Shown here: positions 7,961-16,803 of the stretch, piece after piece
Position numbering within the stretch: the stretch's first letter is position 1
Layout: each line of letters begins with the position of its first letter
Source: UBA4421 sp002470275
GTDB taxonomy: Bacteria > Pseudomonadota > Gammaproteobacteria > Pseudomonadales > Azotimanducaceae
Assembly: GCA_913052345.1 (NCBI GenBank)
Contig: CAJXDR010000004.1
Span: forward strand, 26,510 to 90,509
Direction: 5' to 3'
Length of the DNA: 64,000 nt
Notes under the pieces: generated by a model
What the model was told of the DNA's origin: nothing
Seen by the model: only the letters and a program-made list of their open reading frames with translations
Databases searched by the model: none
Made by a program: the position numbers and the translations under genes

Positions 7961-9118
7961 ATGAGCTCCGACAACCCCGTTCTTGAGCTTAGCCAGGCGC
8001 TGATTCGTCGAGTTTCTGTAACGCCAGAGGATGCGGGCTGTCAGGAAATTCTCGGGCAGCGGCTCCAGCAACTGGGTTTTGAGACCCGGCAGCTAAATCA
8101 TGGTGGCGTCCACAACCTCTGGGCAACTCGAGGAGGTGATGGCCCGCACTTACTGTTTGCCGGGCATACGGACGTTGTGCCTGCGGGACCGCTTGAGGCG
8201 TGGGACAGTCACCCCTTTGAACCTGAGATTCGCGACGGCAAACTCTACGGTCGCGGCGCCGCCGATATGAAGGCAAGCCTTGCTGCCATGATCATGGCCG
8301 TCACCTGGCTCTTGGAAGAGCAGCCCGCCCTCCCCGGTCGCATCAGTTTCTTGATCACCAGCGATGAGGAAGGAGAGGCCATTCACGGTACGCGCCATGC
8401 CATCGAAAAGTTATTGGCCGAGGGCATTCAGCCAGATTACTGCGTAGTCGGGGAACCCAGTTCTTCCGAGCGTCTGGGCGATGTGGTTCGCTGCGGCCGC
8501 CGGGGCTCACTGAACGCAAAGTTGACGGTCAAAGGCATTCAGGGTCATGTGGCCTACCCGCACCGCGCCAGCAACCCAATCCATCTGGCCCTGGGCGCAC
8601 TCGACGAGCTGGCCCAGCGCACCTGGGATCAAGGCAATAACTATTACCCGCCCTCGAGCTTTCAAATTTCCAATATTCGGGCCGGAACCGGCGCCACCAA
8701 TGTGATTCCCGGAACGCTGGAGGTGGATTTCAACTTTCGCTTCAATACGGAACAAACCGAGGCGTCATTAAAAGCGGCTACCGAGGCGTGTTTAACGGCC
8801 TATGGCCTGACCTTTGATCTTGATTGGCGCCTATCCGGCGCTCCCTTTCTGACCCAGCAAGGTCGACTGACGGAAAGCGTTGAGCAGGCGATCCTGGCCC
8901 ATCAACGGCTGCAAACGGAATTGTCCACCTCGGGCGGCACGTCAGACGGGAGATTTATCGCGCCCTGGGGCGCGCCAGGCGAGGCCAGGGTAGAGGTGAT
9001 CGAACTCGGCCCCATCAATAAGACTATTCATCAAATCAACGAGTGCGTGGAGATTGATGACCTGATGCCTCTGGCCATGATCTACCGTGATATTGCCCTG
9101 AACCTTCTCGTTGAATAA
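7961..9118 (+). CDS. dapE: Succinyl-diaminopimelate desuccinylase
   Basis: This M20-family di-zinc hydrolase releases succinate to give L,L-diaminopimelate. Visible metal and catalytic elements are FAGHTDVVPAGP (first His and catalytic Asp), GRGAADMKA (bridging Asp), TSDEEGEAIHGT (catalytic and metal Glu pair), GEPSSSERLGD and the C-terminal His segment in NKTIHQINEC. The lid domain carries GHVAYPHRASNPIH. The 385-residue length matches E. coli (375). It starts 9 bp after dapD with an AGAGGCGAG-type ribosome site. gspN begins 3 bp after its stop, so the secretion genes may share this transcript. Confidence 0.97.
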   Translation: MSSDNPVLELSQALIRRVSVTPEDAGCQEILGQRLQQLGFETRQLNHGGVHNLWATRGGDGPHLLFAGHTDVVPAGPLEAWDSHPFEPEIRDGKLYGRGAADMKASLAAMIMAVTWLLEEQPALPGRISFLITSDEEGEAIHGTRHAIEKLLAEGIQPDYCVVGEPSSSERLGDVVRCGRRGSLNAKLTVKGIQGHVAYPHRASNPIHLALGALDELAQRTWDQGNNYYPPSSFQISNIRAGTGATNVIPGTLEVDFNFRFNTEQTEASLKAATEACLTAYGLTFDLDWRLSGAPFLTQQGRLTESVEQAILAHQRLQTELSTSGGTSDGRFIAPWGAPGEARVEVIELGPINKTIHQINECVEIDDLMPLAMIYRDIALNLLVE

Positions 9119-9121
9119 CCC

Positions 9122-9874
9122 ATGAGCTCTCCCTGGCGAACCTCCACCTGGGTCCTTGGGATCAGCTTGATTCTGACCTTCGTCTACCTGCCGGCCGGAG
9201 CGCTGAGACCCCTCTTTGACGACCTACCGGGCGTAGAATTCGTCCGCACCAGTGGGACTGTCTGGTCAGGCAGGGCGAATCTCGTCAGCGATATAGGTCT
9301 TAGCGCCGCCGTGAGCTGGCGGGTAGGACTGTTGGCCCAGTCGCCAGACGGCCATGCCTACGCTCCGCATGTTGCGTGGCAGGTGAGCGGCACCGGACTG
9401 CTTGTTGAGGGCCGATCATCCGTCTCCTGGGGCGCGATCGATACCCATGCCCAGGCTGAGATAGACCGCCTTGCGATAGCGGAGATTTTGGCCGACTACA
9501 ACCTTCGCGTCTCAGGACGTTTCAGCGTTCCGCCAATGCACCTGCGCCAGCGTGGTGAAACACTCACCCTGATTTCCAGCAACCCAATCTCCTGGTCCGG
9601 TGGCGAAGTGAGCTATCTGATCGGAGATCGCTTCGGAGAGACCATACTGCCCCCCTTATCAGCCCAGCTAAGTATCCAAGAGTCCAACGTGCTCCACCTC
9701 GAGGTGCGGCGCGAGGCTGAGGGGACCAAACCCTTAATGTGGCTGCAGCTTGATCCCTCACGCCGAGTGCGTATTGATCTGTCTCGGGGCTTTCTGAACC
9801 TCGTTAACTACGCCTGGCCGGGCAATGAGCCTGAGGACACTGTCGTTCTCACCGTTGAGCGTTCACTGAATTAA
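9122..9874 (+). CDS. gspN: Type II secretion system protein N
   Basis: GspN is an inner-membrane protein of some type II secretion systems, with one N-terminal transmembrane helix and a periplasmic domain. The 250-residue product begins with a short cytoplasmic piece and a hydrophobic helix (WVLGISLILTFVYLPAGAL). The family hallmark SGTVWSGRANLV follows near residue 40, and alternating beta-strand sequence fills the rest. It starts 3 bp after dapE and is followed by gspC and gspD, which supports the call. In most type II operons N is the last gene, so its position ahead of C and D is unusual. No catalytic function is known. Confidence 0.85.
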   Translation: MSSPWRTSTWVLGISLILTFVYLPAGALRPLFDDLPGVEFVRTSGTVWSGRANLVSDIGLSAAVSWRVGLLAQSPDGHAYAPHVAWQVSGTGLLVEGRSSVSWGAIDTHAQAEIDRLAIAEILADYNLRVSGRFSVPPMHLRQRGETLTLISSNPISWSGGEVSYLIGDRFGETILPPLSAQLSIQESNVLHLEVRREAEGTKPLMWLQLDPSRRVRIDLSRGFLNLVNYAWPGNEPEDTVVLTVERSLN

Positions 9875-9998
9875 AAGAAGCGTGAAACAAGGCTGGCATT
9901 TTTAGCAGGACGCCGCACAATAATGGGCTACAGACCAGACGTCAGTGGCCTCACGGTCACAAAGACTCGGTCGCTATTGCAACTGCAGGATTCCGCTG

Positions 9999-10901
9999 AT
10001 GCCGGATGCACTGGATCAATGGGTGATAAAGGGTGTGGCCTTGCTGCGCCTGGCTATTCTTGTGGGTATTGCCTACACGTTGGCCGCCACGGCCAGTGCG
10101 ATGCTGGGCAATGCCCCGGCGGACGGCGCAATACCCAATGAGGCCTCGGCCCCTGCTCAAAGCCGGACCGAGTCCAAACCCAGTCTGCAGGCCCTCACAT
10201 CGCGCCATCTTTTTGGCCAAGCAGAAGCCAGTCAGGACATCGTTGACAGAGCCCTACCCGCCGTCGCAACCCGGCTGCCGCTGGGTTTGAGGGCGGTGTT
10301 CGCCGCCAGCGAACAAGGCGCATCCAGCGCCATCATTGCCCAGCGTGGCAAGAGCGAGCGTCTTTACACGATAGGCGACAGGGTTCCTGGCAATGCTCAA
10401 TTGATTGAGGTTTACGCAGATCGCGTGATCTTGCTCAGAGCGGGCAACCGAGAGGCGCTTGAATTTCCAAAGGGGGCCTTCCAAGCCGTCCTGGTAGACG
10501 CCGATAGTCAGGCCGTTGCGCCAGATGCCTCGGGCCATGATAGAGACACGGATTATCGCAGCTCGGTCAGCCATGGCTTTGTGGATGAGCGGCCCAATCC
10601 CGTGGCGCTTCTTGAAGATCTGGAAAATGACATAGAGGAGGTTGGTGCCAAAGCTTTTTCCCAATATGGCGTACTGCCAGACGCCAAGGGCTATCGGATC
10701 GGAGATGCCTCCCGAAACCCCTACTTTCGCCAGACTGGCCTTCAAGCTGGGGATATCATTATGGCGGTCAACGGCCAGCCGGTGGGTGATTTGGACAAAG
10801 ACCGACTCGAACTGCGCAACATCATGGCCAAAGGTTCTGCCAGCATTGAGATCGATAGGAATGGCGAGCGATTCACCATTACCGCACGCCTCCCCCAATG
10901 A
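9999..10901 (+). CDS. gspC: Type II secretion system protein C with PDZ domain
   Basis: GspC links the inner-membrane platform to the outer-membrane secretin through its HR domain. The ATG at 9999 gives a short cytoplasmic tail and one transmembrane helix (VALLRLAILVGIAYTLAATA). A periplasmic HR domain follows, with RHLFGQAEA and beta-rich sequence with LPLGLRAVFAA. A C-terminal PDZ domain contains GYRIGDASRNPYFRQTGLQA and GDIIMAVNGQPVGDLD. AGGA lies 9 nt before this ATG. A GTG at 9945 would add 18 residues unlike the family. The next gene is gspD. Confidence 0.92.
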   Translation: MPDALDQWVIKGVALLRLAILVGIAYTLAATASAMLGNAPADGAIPNEASAPAQSRTESKPSLQALTSRHLFGQAEASQDIVDRALPAVATRLPLGLRAVFAASEQGASSAIIAQRGKSERLYTIGDRVPGNAQLIEVYADRVILLRAGNREALEFPKGAFQAVLVDADSQAVAPDASGHDRDTDYRSSVSHGFVDERPNPVALLEDLENDIEEVGAKAFSQYGVLPDAKGYRIGDASRNPYFRQTGLQAGDIIMAVNGQPVGDLDKDRLELRNIMAKGSASIEIDRNGERFTITARLPQ

Positions 10902-10922
10902 ACAACAGTAAGCGGTGACGCC

Positions 10923-12869
10923 ATGAGATACACACATCGAGCACTTTATCTGATTGGCCTACTGCTGATTAGCACTGCGCAGGGAACCTATGCGGAGTTC
11001 GAGGAAAGCGAGCGTCTCGATGCTGAAGAGCCGACCTGGCAGATGGCGACCCGCAATGCGGACATACAGGAGTTCGTTGCGGAGGTGGCCCGAATCACCG
11101 GCAAGACCTTTGTGGTCGACCCCAGACTGAAAGGACAGGTCAACGTAGTCTCCGACACGCCCCTGAGCAGAGAGGGCGTTTATGAGCTTTTTCTCAGCGT
11201 GCTTCGCCTTCAGAACTACACTGCTGTGCCGTCAGGCGGGATTATCCGGATACAGCAAAGCGCTACGGGAAAGCAGACGCCTGGCGCCCTTGGCGGCCTG
11301 ACGGCTGCGGCGCCAGAGGAATTGGTGACAGAAATTATTCCCGTTGAAAACGTAAAGTCTGATGACCTTTTGAAGATTCTGCGCCCTCTGATCCCCCAGT
11401 ATGGTCACATTGGCAGCGTCAACGACCCCAATGTGGTGATCATTTCGGATCATGCAGACAATATTTTGCGCATTAAGGAAATTATCCAAAACATTGACGT
11501 GGTGCAAACGGATGAAGTCGTCATGGTGCCGCTAAAGGAGGCCTGGGTAGGTGCCTTGATTTCGATTCTAGAGAAAGTCGCCGCGGATCAGGTGGGCGCA
11601 AGCGCCAGCGGTCCCCAGCGCGTTCAGGTCATTGCCAATGAGCGCAACAACTCTCTGGTGCTGCGCGGGCAAACCAAGGCGATCAAGAACCTATTGGTTA
11701 TCATCGAGCAGCTAGATCAACCCTCCAACAGCTCTGAAGCCACCCGCGTCATCCAGCTCAACCATGCAGACGCAGAAAACGTTGCCGGGATTCTCCAGGG
11801 CATCTTGAGCGGAGCCAGCCAAGGCGGGAACCAAGAGAGCAATTTTTCAATTCAGTCCGATACCTCATTGAATGCCATCATCGTTCGAGCTGACCCCAAC
11901 ACCATCGATGAAATTTCAAGCGTAGTGGACAAGCTCGATACGCCCAGGGCCCAGGTCCTTATTGAAGCCGCCATTGTTGAGGTCACCATTAGCGAGGACC
12001 AAAGCCGAAGTATCGGTATTGCTGGCGGTGATCAGAGTGGAGATGAAGTGCCCTTAATCAATACCGGGCTTGATAATTCGATCAACAGCCTGTTGGCGGG
12101 CGCCCTCAATCCCGAGACGGGCGAGATCAACCTAATCGGCGGCCTTGCAACCCTGACCCAGCCCACCCTGGCGGCCGCAAAAGTGAATTTGGACGGCGTT
12201 TCCTTCGGTGCCGTCGTGAGCGCCCTGGCATCTAATGCCGATGCAAATCTGTTATCAACGCCTAGCATCGTCACCCTGGACAACATTGAGGCCAAGATCC
12301 TGGTGGGTAGAGAGGTACCGTTTCGCACCGGCTCCTTTACCACCACGGGCGATGGCACCAGCAACCCCTTCACCACCGTGAACCGAGAAGACGTGGGCGT
12401 AGAGCTGATGGTAACGCCTCATATATTCGGTGACGGCGGCGTTCGGCTTGAGGTATCGCAAAACATTACCAATGTGCTGAACACCCAGGTTGGGGGCACC
12501 ACCTTCGCGGACGTGGTGACCTCTAAGCGCTCTATCGAAACCACGGTACTCGCCCAAGACGGGGAAACGATCGTGCTTGGCGGACTGATCCAAGATGATG
12601 TAAGCGATACAGAAAGTCGTGTGCCGGTCTTGGGGTCGATACCGGTGATGGGCAATCTCTTTAAATCAAAAACCAGCACCCGAGGGAAGACCAATCTCCT
12701 GGTCTTCCTCCGGCCCACAATCATAGAGGACAACGCTGAAGCCTCCCGTATCGCCAGCGAGAAGTATGACGGTATCTGGGAGCTACATGAGTCGGATGAT
12801 TCAAATGCTGAGATAGGCCAGGACCTCAAAACTGTAGATGAACTCTTCCAGGGCAAGCGGCCCAACTAA
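10923..12869 (+). CDS. gspD: Type II secretion system secretin
   Basis: GspD forms the outer-membrane channel of the type II secretion system. The 648-residue protein has a Sec signal peptide (MRYTHRALYLIGLLLISTAQ, cleavage probably after TYA). An N0 domain (ITGKTFVVDPRLKGQVNVVS) and three N1-N3 repeats follow. The secretin domain contains ADANLLSTPSIVTLDN, VGREVPFRTGSF and the C-terminal VPVLGSIPVMGNLFK motif, all diagnostic. It follows gspC by 21 bp. No gspE, F, G-M genes follow here: the next gene is plsB, so the rest of the apparatus must be elsewhere or absent. The 3' end lies directly against the plsB start region. Confidence 0.96.
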   Translation: MRYTHRALYLIGLLLISTAQGTYAEFEESERLDAEEPTWQMATRNADIQEFVAEVARITGKTFVVDPRLKGQVNVVSDTPLSREGVYELFLSVLRLQNYTAVPSGGIIRIQQSATGKQTPGALGGLTAAAPEELVTEIIPVENVKSDDLLKILRPLIPQYGHIGSVNDPNVVIISDHADNILRIKEIIQNIDVVQTDEVVMVPLKEAWVGALISILEKVAADQVGASASGPQRVQVIANERNNSLVLRGQTKAIKNLLVIIEQLDQPSNSSEATRVIQLNHADAENVAGILQGILSGASQGGNQESNFSIQSDTSLNAIIVRADPNTIDEISSVVDKLDTPRAQVLIEAAIVEVTISEDQSRSIGIAGGDQSGDEVPLINTGLDNSINSLLAGALNPETGEINLIGGLATLTQPTLAAAKVNLDGVSFGAVVSALASNADANLLSTPSIVTLDNIEAKILVGREVPFRTGSFTTTGDGTSNPFTTVNREDVGVELMVTPHIFGDGGVRLEVSQNITNVLNTQVGGTTFADVVTSKRSIETTVLAQDGETIVLGGLIQDDVSDTESRVPVLGSIPVMGNLFKSKTSTRGKTNLLVFLRPTIIEDNAEASRIASEKYDGIWELHESDDSNAEIGQDLKTVDELFQGKRPN

Positions 12870-12897
12870 GGGTGCTGCAGACCACGCTCTGATCTTT

Positions 12898-15357
12898 ATG
12901 CTGCGCCTGTACTTCCAGCTGTTGCGATGGCTCCTCATCAAGACAACGAAGCCCAGCATCAGCGGCGAGGAGAACCTGCGGTTCCCTCACCCTGACCTGG
13001 TTGTTGACCCGCAGTCCCGCAAAGCGCCCTGGCAGGTTGTCTACGTCATTCAAAGACGTTCCGTGCTTGACCTTCTTGCCCTGGAGACCGCGCTGATTAA
13101 GGGCGGCCTTGCCCCAGAGCTTGAAGAAAATATGCCCCTATCGCCTCTCGAATTGGGCACTTGGCGCACCAGCCGACGCTCTCTGGCATTAGAGCGGGCC
13201 TTTCGCGGGAGAATAACCATGCGCCGGCACTCTCGCCGTTTGCGCAAGCTCATCGCCGCGCCGATGGCCGTCCAGGAGAACGTGCTGCTGGTTCCGGTCT
13301 CGATATTTTGGGGACGTTCGCTAGCACCCCGAGGCAGCTGGATAAAGGCGCTTACCTCGGATCAGCGATCCGCCACCGCAGGCTTCAAGCGCATGGTGAC
13401 GCTAATTTTGAATCGCGGCGACATTCACATTTGTTTTGGCAGCGGTATCGCCCTCAGCGAACTTGCCACCCATCCTCGCGGCGAGGACTATGCCCTGCGT
13501 CGGGCCGCCAGACTGCTGCGCGTTCGCTTCAAGGCCCAGCATCGGGCGACGCTGGGACCAGATTTTTCCCACCGAAGAACCCTCCTCAACAGCGTCGTTG
13601 CATCCGCAGAGGTGCAGGCCTCAATCAACGCCCTTGTAGAGGAGGGGGGAAACCGTTGGCGTCTTGAGCGCCAGGCCAACAAGATGGTTAGGACGATTGC
13701 GTCAGACATGACCTATTCCATCATTCGCTTCTTCCTTATCTTTCTGGCCTGGTTTTGGGCGCGAATCTACTCCGGGATCGACATTAGGGGCCTCACGCCG
13801 CTGACCCAGGCCAGCGAAACCCATACCCTGGTCTACGTGCCTTCTCACCGCAGCCATATTGACTACCTGGTGTTGAGCTATGCCCTGTACCGCGCCGGCA
13901 TCATGATTCCCCATATCGCGGCCGGGGATAATCTCAACCTGCCCTTGGTTGGCCGATTCCTTCGCGGCGGAGGCGCCTTTTTCATGCGGCGCAGCTTTCG
14001 AGACGACTCCCTCTACACGGCAACATTTAGCGAATATTTATTCCAGGTATACGACCGTGGCCATTGCGTCGAATTTTTCCCGGAGGGCGGGCGCAGCCGC
14101 TCCGGCAGGTTACTTAGCGTGAAATACGGGCTACTCAAACAAACGCTAACGCATCAACTAAGAGGGTTGAGCAAGCCCCTTGCCTTCGTCCCCGTCTACT
14201 TTGGGTATGAAAAAGTAATCGAAGGCAACTCATACTTGCGAGAGATGATGGGTGCAGAAAAGCGCGGCGAGTCAACCCTGGACATTCTCAAAAACCTGCG
14301 CCTGATTCGCCAAAATTTTGGACGCTTGAGGGTCAGCCTAGGCAAGCCTATCGCCTTAGATCAATGGTTAGAAGAGCAGCCCTCCGCTCACGAGGACAAC
14401 GCCATCGATGCCTCCCCAGAGGTATTGAAGCGCCTGGGCGCGCGCATCATGAGGGAAATCAATGCCCAAGCCACCCTCAATCCAGTCAACATTCTGGCGC
14501 TGACCCTGCGCGGACAGGAGCAGATTCAGCTGGACCAAGGCATGCTGCTGGAAAGGGTGGAAAGGCAGATCACCCTGGCCAGGCGGCTTTATTCAGAGGA
14601 CATTTTAACGGCGGAAGCAAAAACCGCCGTTCAATGTCTGGACACCGTTGTTGACCTGGGGTTTCTTGACCGTAAAGAAACCCCCTTGGGCATCACCATC
14701 AGCCAAAGTCGGTTCACGGCCAAGCTCATTGGCTGGTATCGAAACAACGTCCTTAACCTCTTTGTCCTCCCTGCCCTCGTTGCCCACCATGTCACCACCG
14801 CCACGGCTGCCCTAAAGCGATCTGCGTTAGAGACCCTGCTGAATCCGCTTTATCCGCTGCTGGCGGCTGAATATACGGCGCCAACCCAAATGAACCTGAA
14901 CCATTGTCTTAACGTTTTGGAGCAACTCGGACTGATTATCCAGGACCAAGAGGGTATTCGAGCAGCGGAACCCAAGGGTGCTCCATTCTTAATGCTGACG
15001 AACCTGGCTGCGTTGGTGGAGGATTCACTCCAGCGCCTGTTCATTGTTATCGAGAAAGCAGAGTACGCCCCAAAAGAGTCCGAGGGCCTGAGGACAGCTA
15101 GCCTTCTGGCCCTGGAGCGACTGTCTGTACTGGAAGATGCACCGCCGGATTTTGCAGACCCTAGGCTGTTGCAGCAGTTGATCGTGAACCTGGTGGAGCA
15201 GGGTCTGCTGACCGAGGACGGTGCCAGTGTTCTTAGCCCAAGTCCCGACGCCTTGCGCTTAGCGGATCGCTTAGGGGACGTCTTTCCCCCGGATATTCGC
15301 CCGAATATCCGTCAGTTGATCGGCACGGACCCAGAGCAAACTAATATCGAGCCCTAG
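12898..15357 (+). CDS. plsB: Glycerol-3-phosphate 1-O-acyltransferase
   Basis: PlsB acylates sn-glycerol-3-phosphate, the first step of phospholipid synthesis, at the inner membrane. The catalytic HX4D motif SHRSHIDYL lies near residue 317, and the substrate-binding segments GGGAFFMRRSFRDD and FFPEGGRSRSGRL follow. The ATG at 12898 gives 819 residues (E. coli 807) and an N-terminus MLRLYFQLLRWLLI that aligns with the family. A longer in-frame start at 12838 overlaps gspD by 32 bp. Neither has a good Shine-Dalgarno, so the start is uncertain. The stop lies 13 bp from that of convergent rsmJ. Confidence 0.95.
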   Translation: MLRLYFQLLRWLLIKTTKPSISGEENLRFPHPDLVVDPQSRKAPWQVVYVIQRRSVLDLLALETALIKGGLAPELEENMPLSPLELGTWRTSRRSLALERAFRGRITMRRHSRRLRKLIAAPMAVQENVLLVPVSIFWGRSLAPRGSWIKALTSDQRSATAGFKRMVTLILNRGDIHICFGSGIALSELATHPRGEDYALRRAARLLRVRFKAQHRATLGPDFSHRRTLLNSVVASAEVQASINALVEEGGNRWRLERQANKMVRTIASDMTYSIIRFFLIFLAWFWARIYSGIDIRGLTPLTQASETHTLVYVPSHRSHIDYLVLSYALYRAGIMIPHIAAGDNLNLPLVGRFLRGGGAFFMRRSFRDDSLYTATFSEYLFQVYDRGHCVEFFPEGGRSRSGRLLSVKYGLLKQTLTHQLRGLSKPLAFVPVYFGYEKVIEGNSYLREMMGAEKRGESTLDILKNLRLIRQNFGRLRVSLGKPIALDQWLEEQPSAHEDNAIDASPEVLKRLGARIMREINAQATLNPVNILALTLRGQEQIQLDQGMLLERVERQITLARRLYSEDILTAEAKTAVQCLDTVVDLGFLDRKETPLGITISQSRFTAKLIGWYRNNVLNLFVLPALVAHHVTTATAALKRSALETLLNPLYPLLAAEYTAPTQMNLNHCLNVLEQLGLIIQDQEGIRAAEPKGAPFLMLTNLAALVEDSLQRLFIVIEKAEYAPKESEGLRTASLLALERLSVLEDAPPDFADPRLLQQLIVNLVEQGLLTEDGASVLSPSPDALRLADRLGDVFPPDIRPNIRQLIGTDPEQTNIEP

Positions 15358-15370
15358 CGGGGCATCGCTC

Positions 15371-16102
15371 TCAGCTCGTGAGATAAACATCGAAACGCAC
15401 CATTTTCCCTTTCACCTGAAAATCCGGCGTCAGTAAGGAATCTGGCATGGGATCCTTGGCCCGCCGTTTACAGACCACACGCCGGATGGCTGCGCGGCGG
15501 GCGCTTTGCAGCAGATCGGCTAGCGCCTGCTGCATATCAACCTCCTCAGATGTCGCTTCACTTAGGGTCCGCAGATGCTGCATACCCAACCCCGGTAACG
15601 CCGTTTTATTACGGAGGGGGAACATGGGGTCAAGATAGACCACATCCCACCTGTCGCCCTCCGCCATAAAGTCCTGCGCATCGGCACAGTGCGCCCAAGC
15701 CCCGGGCAAATCTTTGACTCGATCCCGCAGCAAGAGCCAGATCAGGGGGTCACGTTCCAAATAAGTTACCCGACACCCAAGGTCGCTCATCACGAGACCA
15801 TCGCTGCCAAAGCCAGCACAGGCATCCAGGACTGAAATATTGCCTCGCCCGGCGGCGCAGGCGCGCACCATGGGATCGCTGGCATGGGACCGCTGCCGGT
15901 GGACTGGCCCAGCCTGAGCCGGTCGATAGGGTTTAGCAAAACCGGGCATGAGCAGACCCAGTCCCCCTGCGTCCAGCCAGAGCGCAGGGCATGTCGGCTC
16001 CGGCGGCGCAGGTGAAATGGTTACGGTGCACCATGGCGCGTAGTCCTCTGCCTGCGCTCGAAAAGGTTCTGGGCAGAAAAGCCTAAGCGAAAGTGTGGAC
16101 AC
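15371..16102 (-). CDS. rsmJ: 16S rRNA (guanine1516-N2)-methyltransferase
   Basis: RsmJ (YhiQ) methylates G1516 of 16S rRNA using S-adenosylmethionine. The 243-residue protein has the SAM-binding segment VLDACAGFGSDGLVM and the acidic loop VTYLERDPLIWLLLRD. The DPMFP motif, preceded by WDVVYL, is typical of this family. The start is a GTG at 16102, 6 bp after the tsaB stop, so it is probably co-transcribed with tsaB. It converges on plsB. Confidence 0.9.
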   Translation of the reverse strand: MSTLSLRLFCPEPFRAQAEDYAPWCTVTISPAPPEPTCPALWLDAGGLGLLMPGFAKPYRPAQAGPVHRQRSHASDPMVRACAAGRGNISVLDACAGFGSDGLVMSDLGCRVTYLERDPLIWLLLRDRVKDLPGAWAHCADAQDFMAEGDRWDVVYLDPMFPLRNKTALPGLGMQHLRTLSEATSEEVDMQQALADLLQSARRAAIRRVVCKRRAKDPMPDSLLTPDFQVKGKMVRFDVYLTS

Positions 16103-16108
16103 GACGGG

Positions 16109-16783
16109 TTATCGCACCATCGGCTGCCAGGGTGAGTCGCCCTGCAGATAAATCGGTAACGCCTCCTCAGCGGGTAGGGGTGCACGGGATCGAGCAATAT
16201 GAATCATGGCAGCCGCGCTGGGCGCTATGGGGCCTAGGGCCCTAATCTGCTCAGTGGTGTCGAGCCAGTCCGGGCGCTCACCAATCAGCATCGTTTGATC
16301 ATGCGCTTTCGCCTGCTCAGCAAGCCACGCGGGCGCCGATGTGACCAAGACATCCGACGTCTCACAGACAACCTCGTCCCCTCGCTGCCGATAAAATGAC
16401 AGGTAGTAGGCATCCGCCCGACTGGGTATGGAAACCAGCCACCCCATTTTCTGGGGCCCCGAGTATTGTCGGCGTGCGGATGCTAGCAATATTTCCGAGC
16501 CTGGCATGGGCACCACCCTGCTGTTCGTTGCCAACGCCAGACCCTGGGCAATAGATGCCGCAATACGCACCCCGGTAAAGGACCCCGGCCCGGCGCCAAA
16601 GCCCACCAGCTCAGTTGCTTCAAGACTGACGCCAGCCTCTTGGTATAGGGCTTGAATCAGTGGCAACACGCGTTCGTTATGTCGCCGTTGGAGCGGTTCA
16701 GCGCGGTGGAAAATTTGCTCTCCAGCGGCCAAGGCGAGGCTACAATGGGGCCCAGACGTTTCGATACAGAGGGTGATTTTCAT
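16109..16783 (-). CDS. tsaB: tRNA threonylcarbamoyladenosine synthesis protein TsaB
   Basis: TsaB (YeaZ) is the structural partner of TsaD in making the t6A modification on ANN-decoding tRNAs. The start at 16783 gives MKITLCIETSGPHCSLALAA, the ASKHA-fold N-terminus, and upstream in-frame codons do not match the family. The diagnostic GFGAGPGSFTGVRIAASIAQ occurs near residue 65. At 224 residues it matches the E. coli length (231). The start is only 20 bp from the divergent moeA start, so its promoter must overlap moeA coding sequence. rsmJ follows. Confidence 0.94.
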   Translation of the reverse strand: MKITLCIETSGPHCSLALAAGEQIFHRAEPLQRRHNERVLPLIQALYQEAGVSLEATELVGFGAGPGSFTGVRIAASIAQGLALATNSRVVPMPGSEILLASARRQYSGPQKMGWLVSIPSRADAYYLSFYRQRGDEVVCETSDVLVTSAPAWLAEQAKAHDQTMLIGERPDWLDTTEQIRALGPIAPSAAAMIHIARSRAPLPAEEALPIYLQGDSPWQPMVR

Positions 16784-16803
16784 TGCAGCAGGATAGCCAA
16801 CCC

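Noticed and set aside
10254..10937. Minus-strand frame of 227 codons opposite gspC
   Set aside because: Antisense to a well supported gene and without domain signatures.
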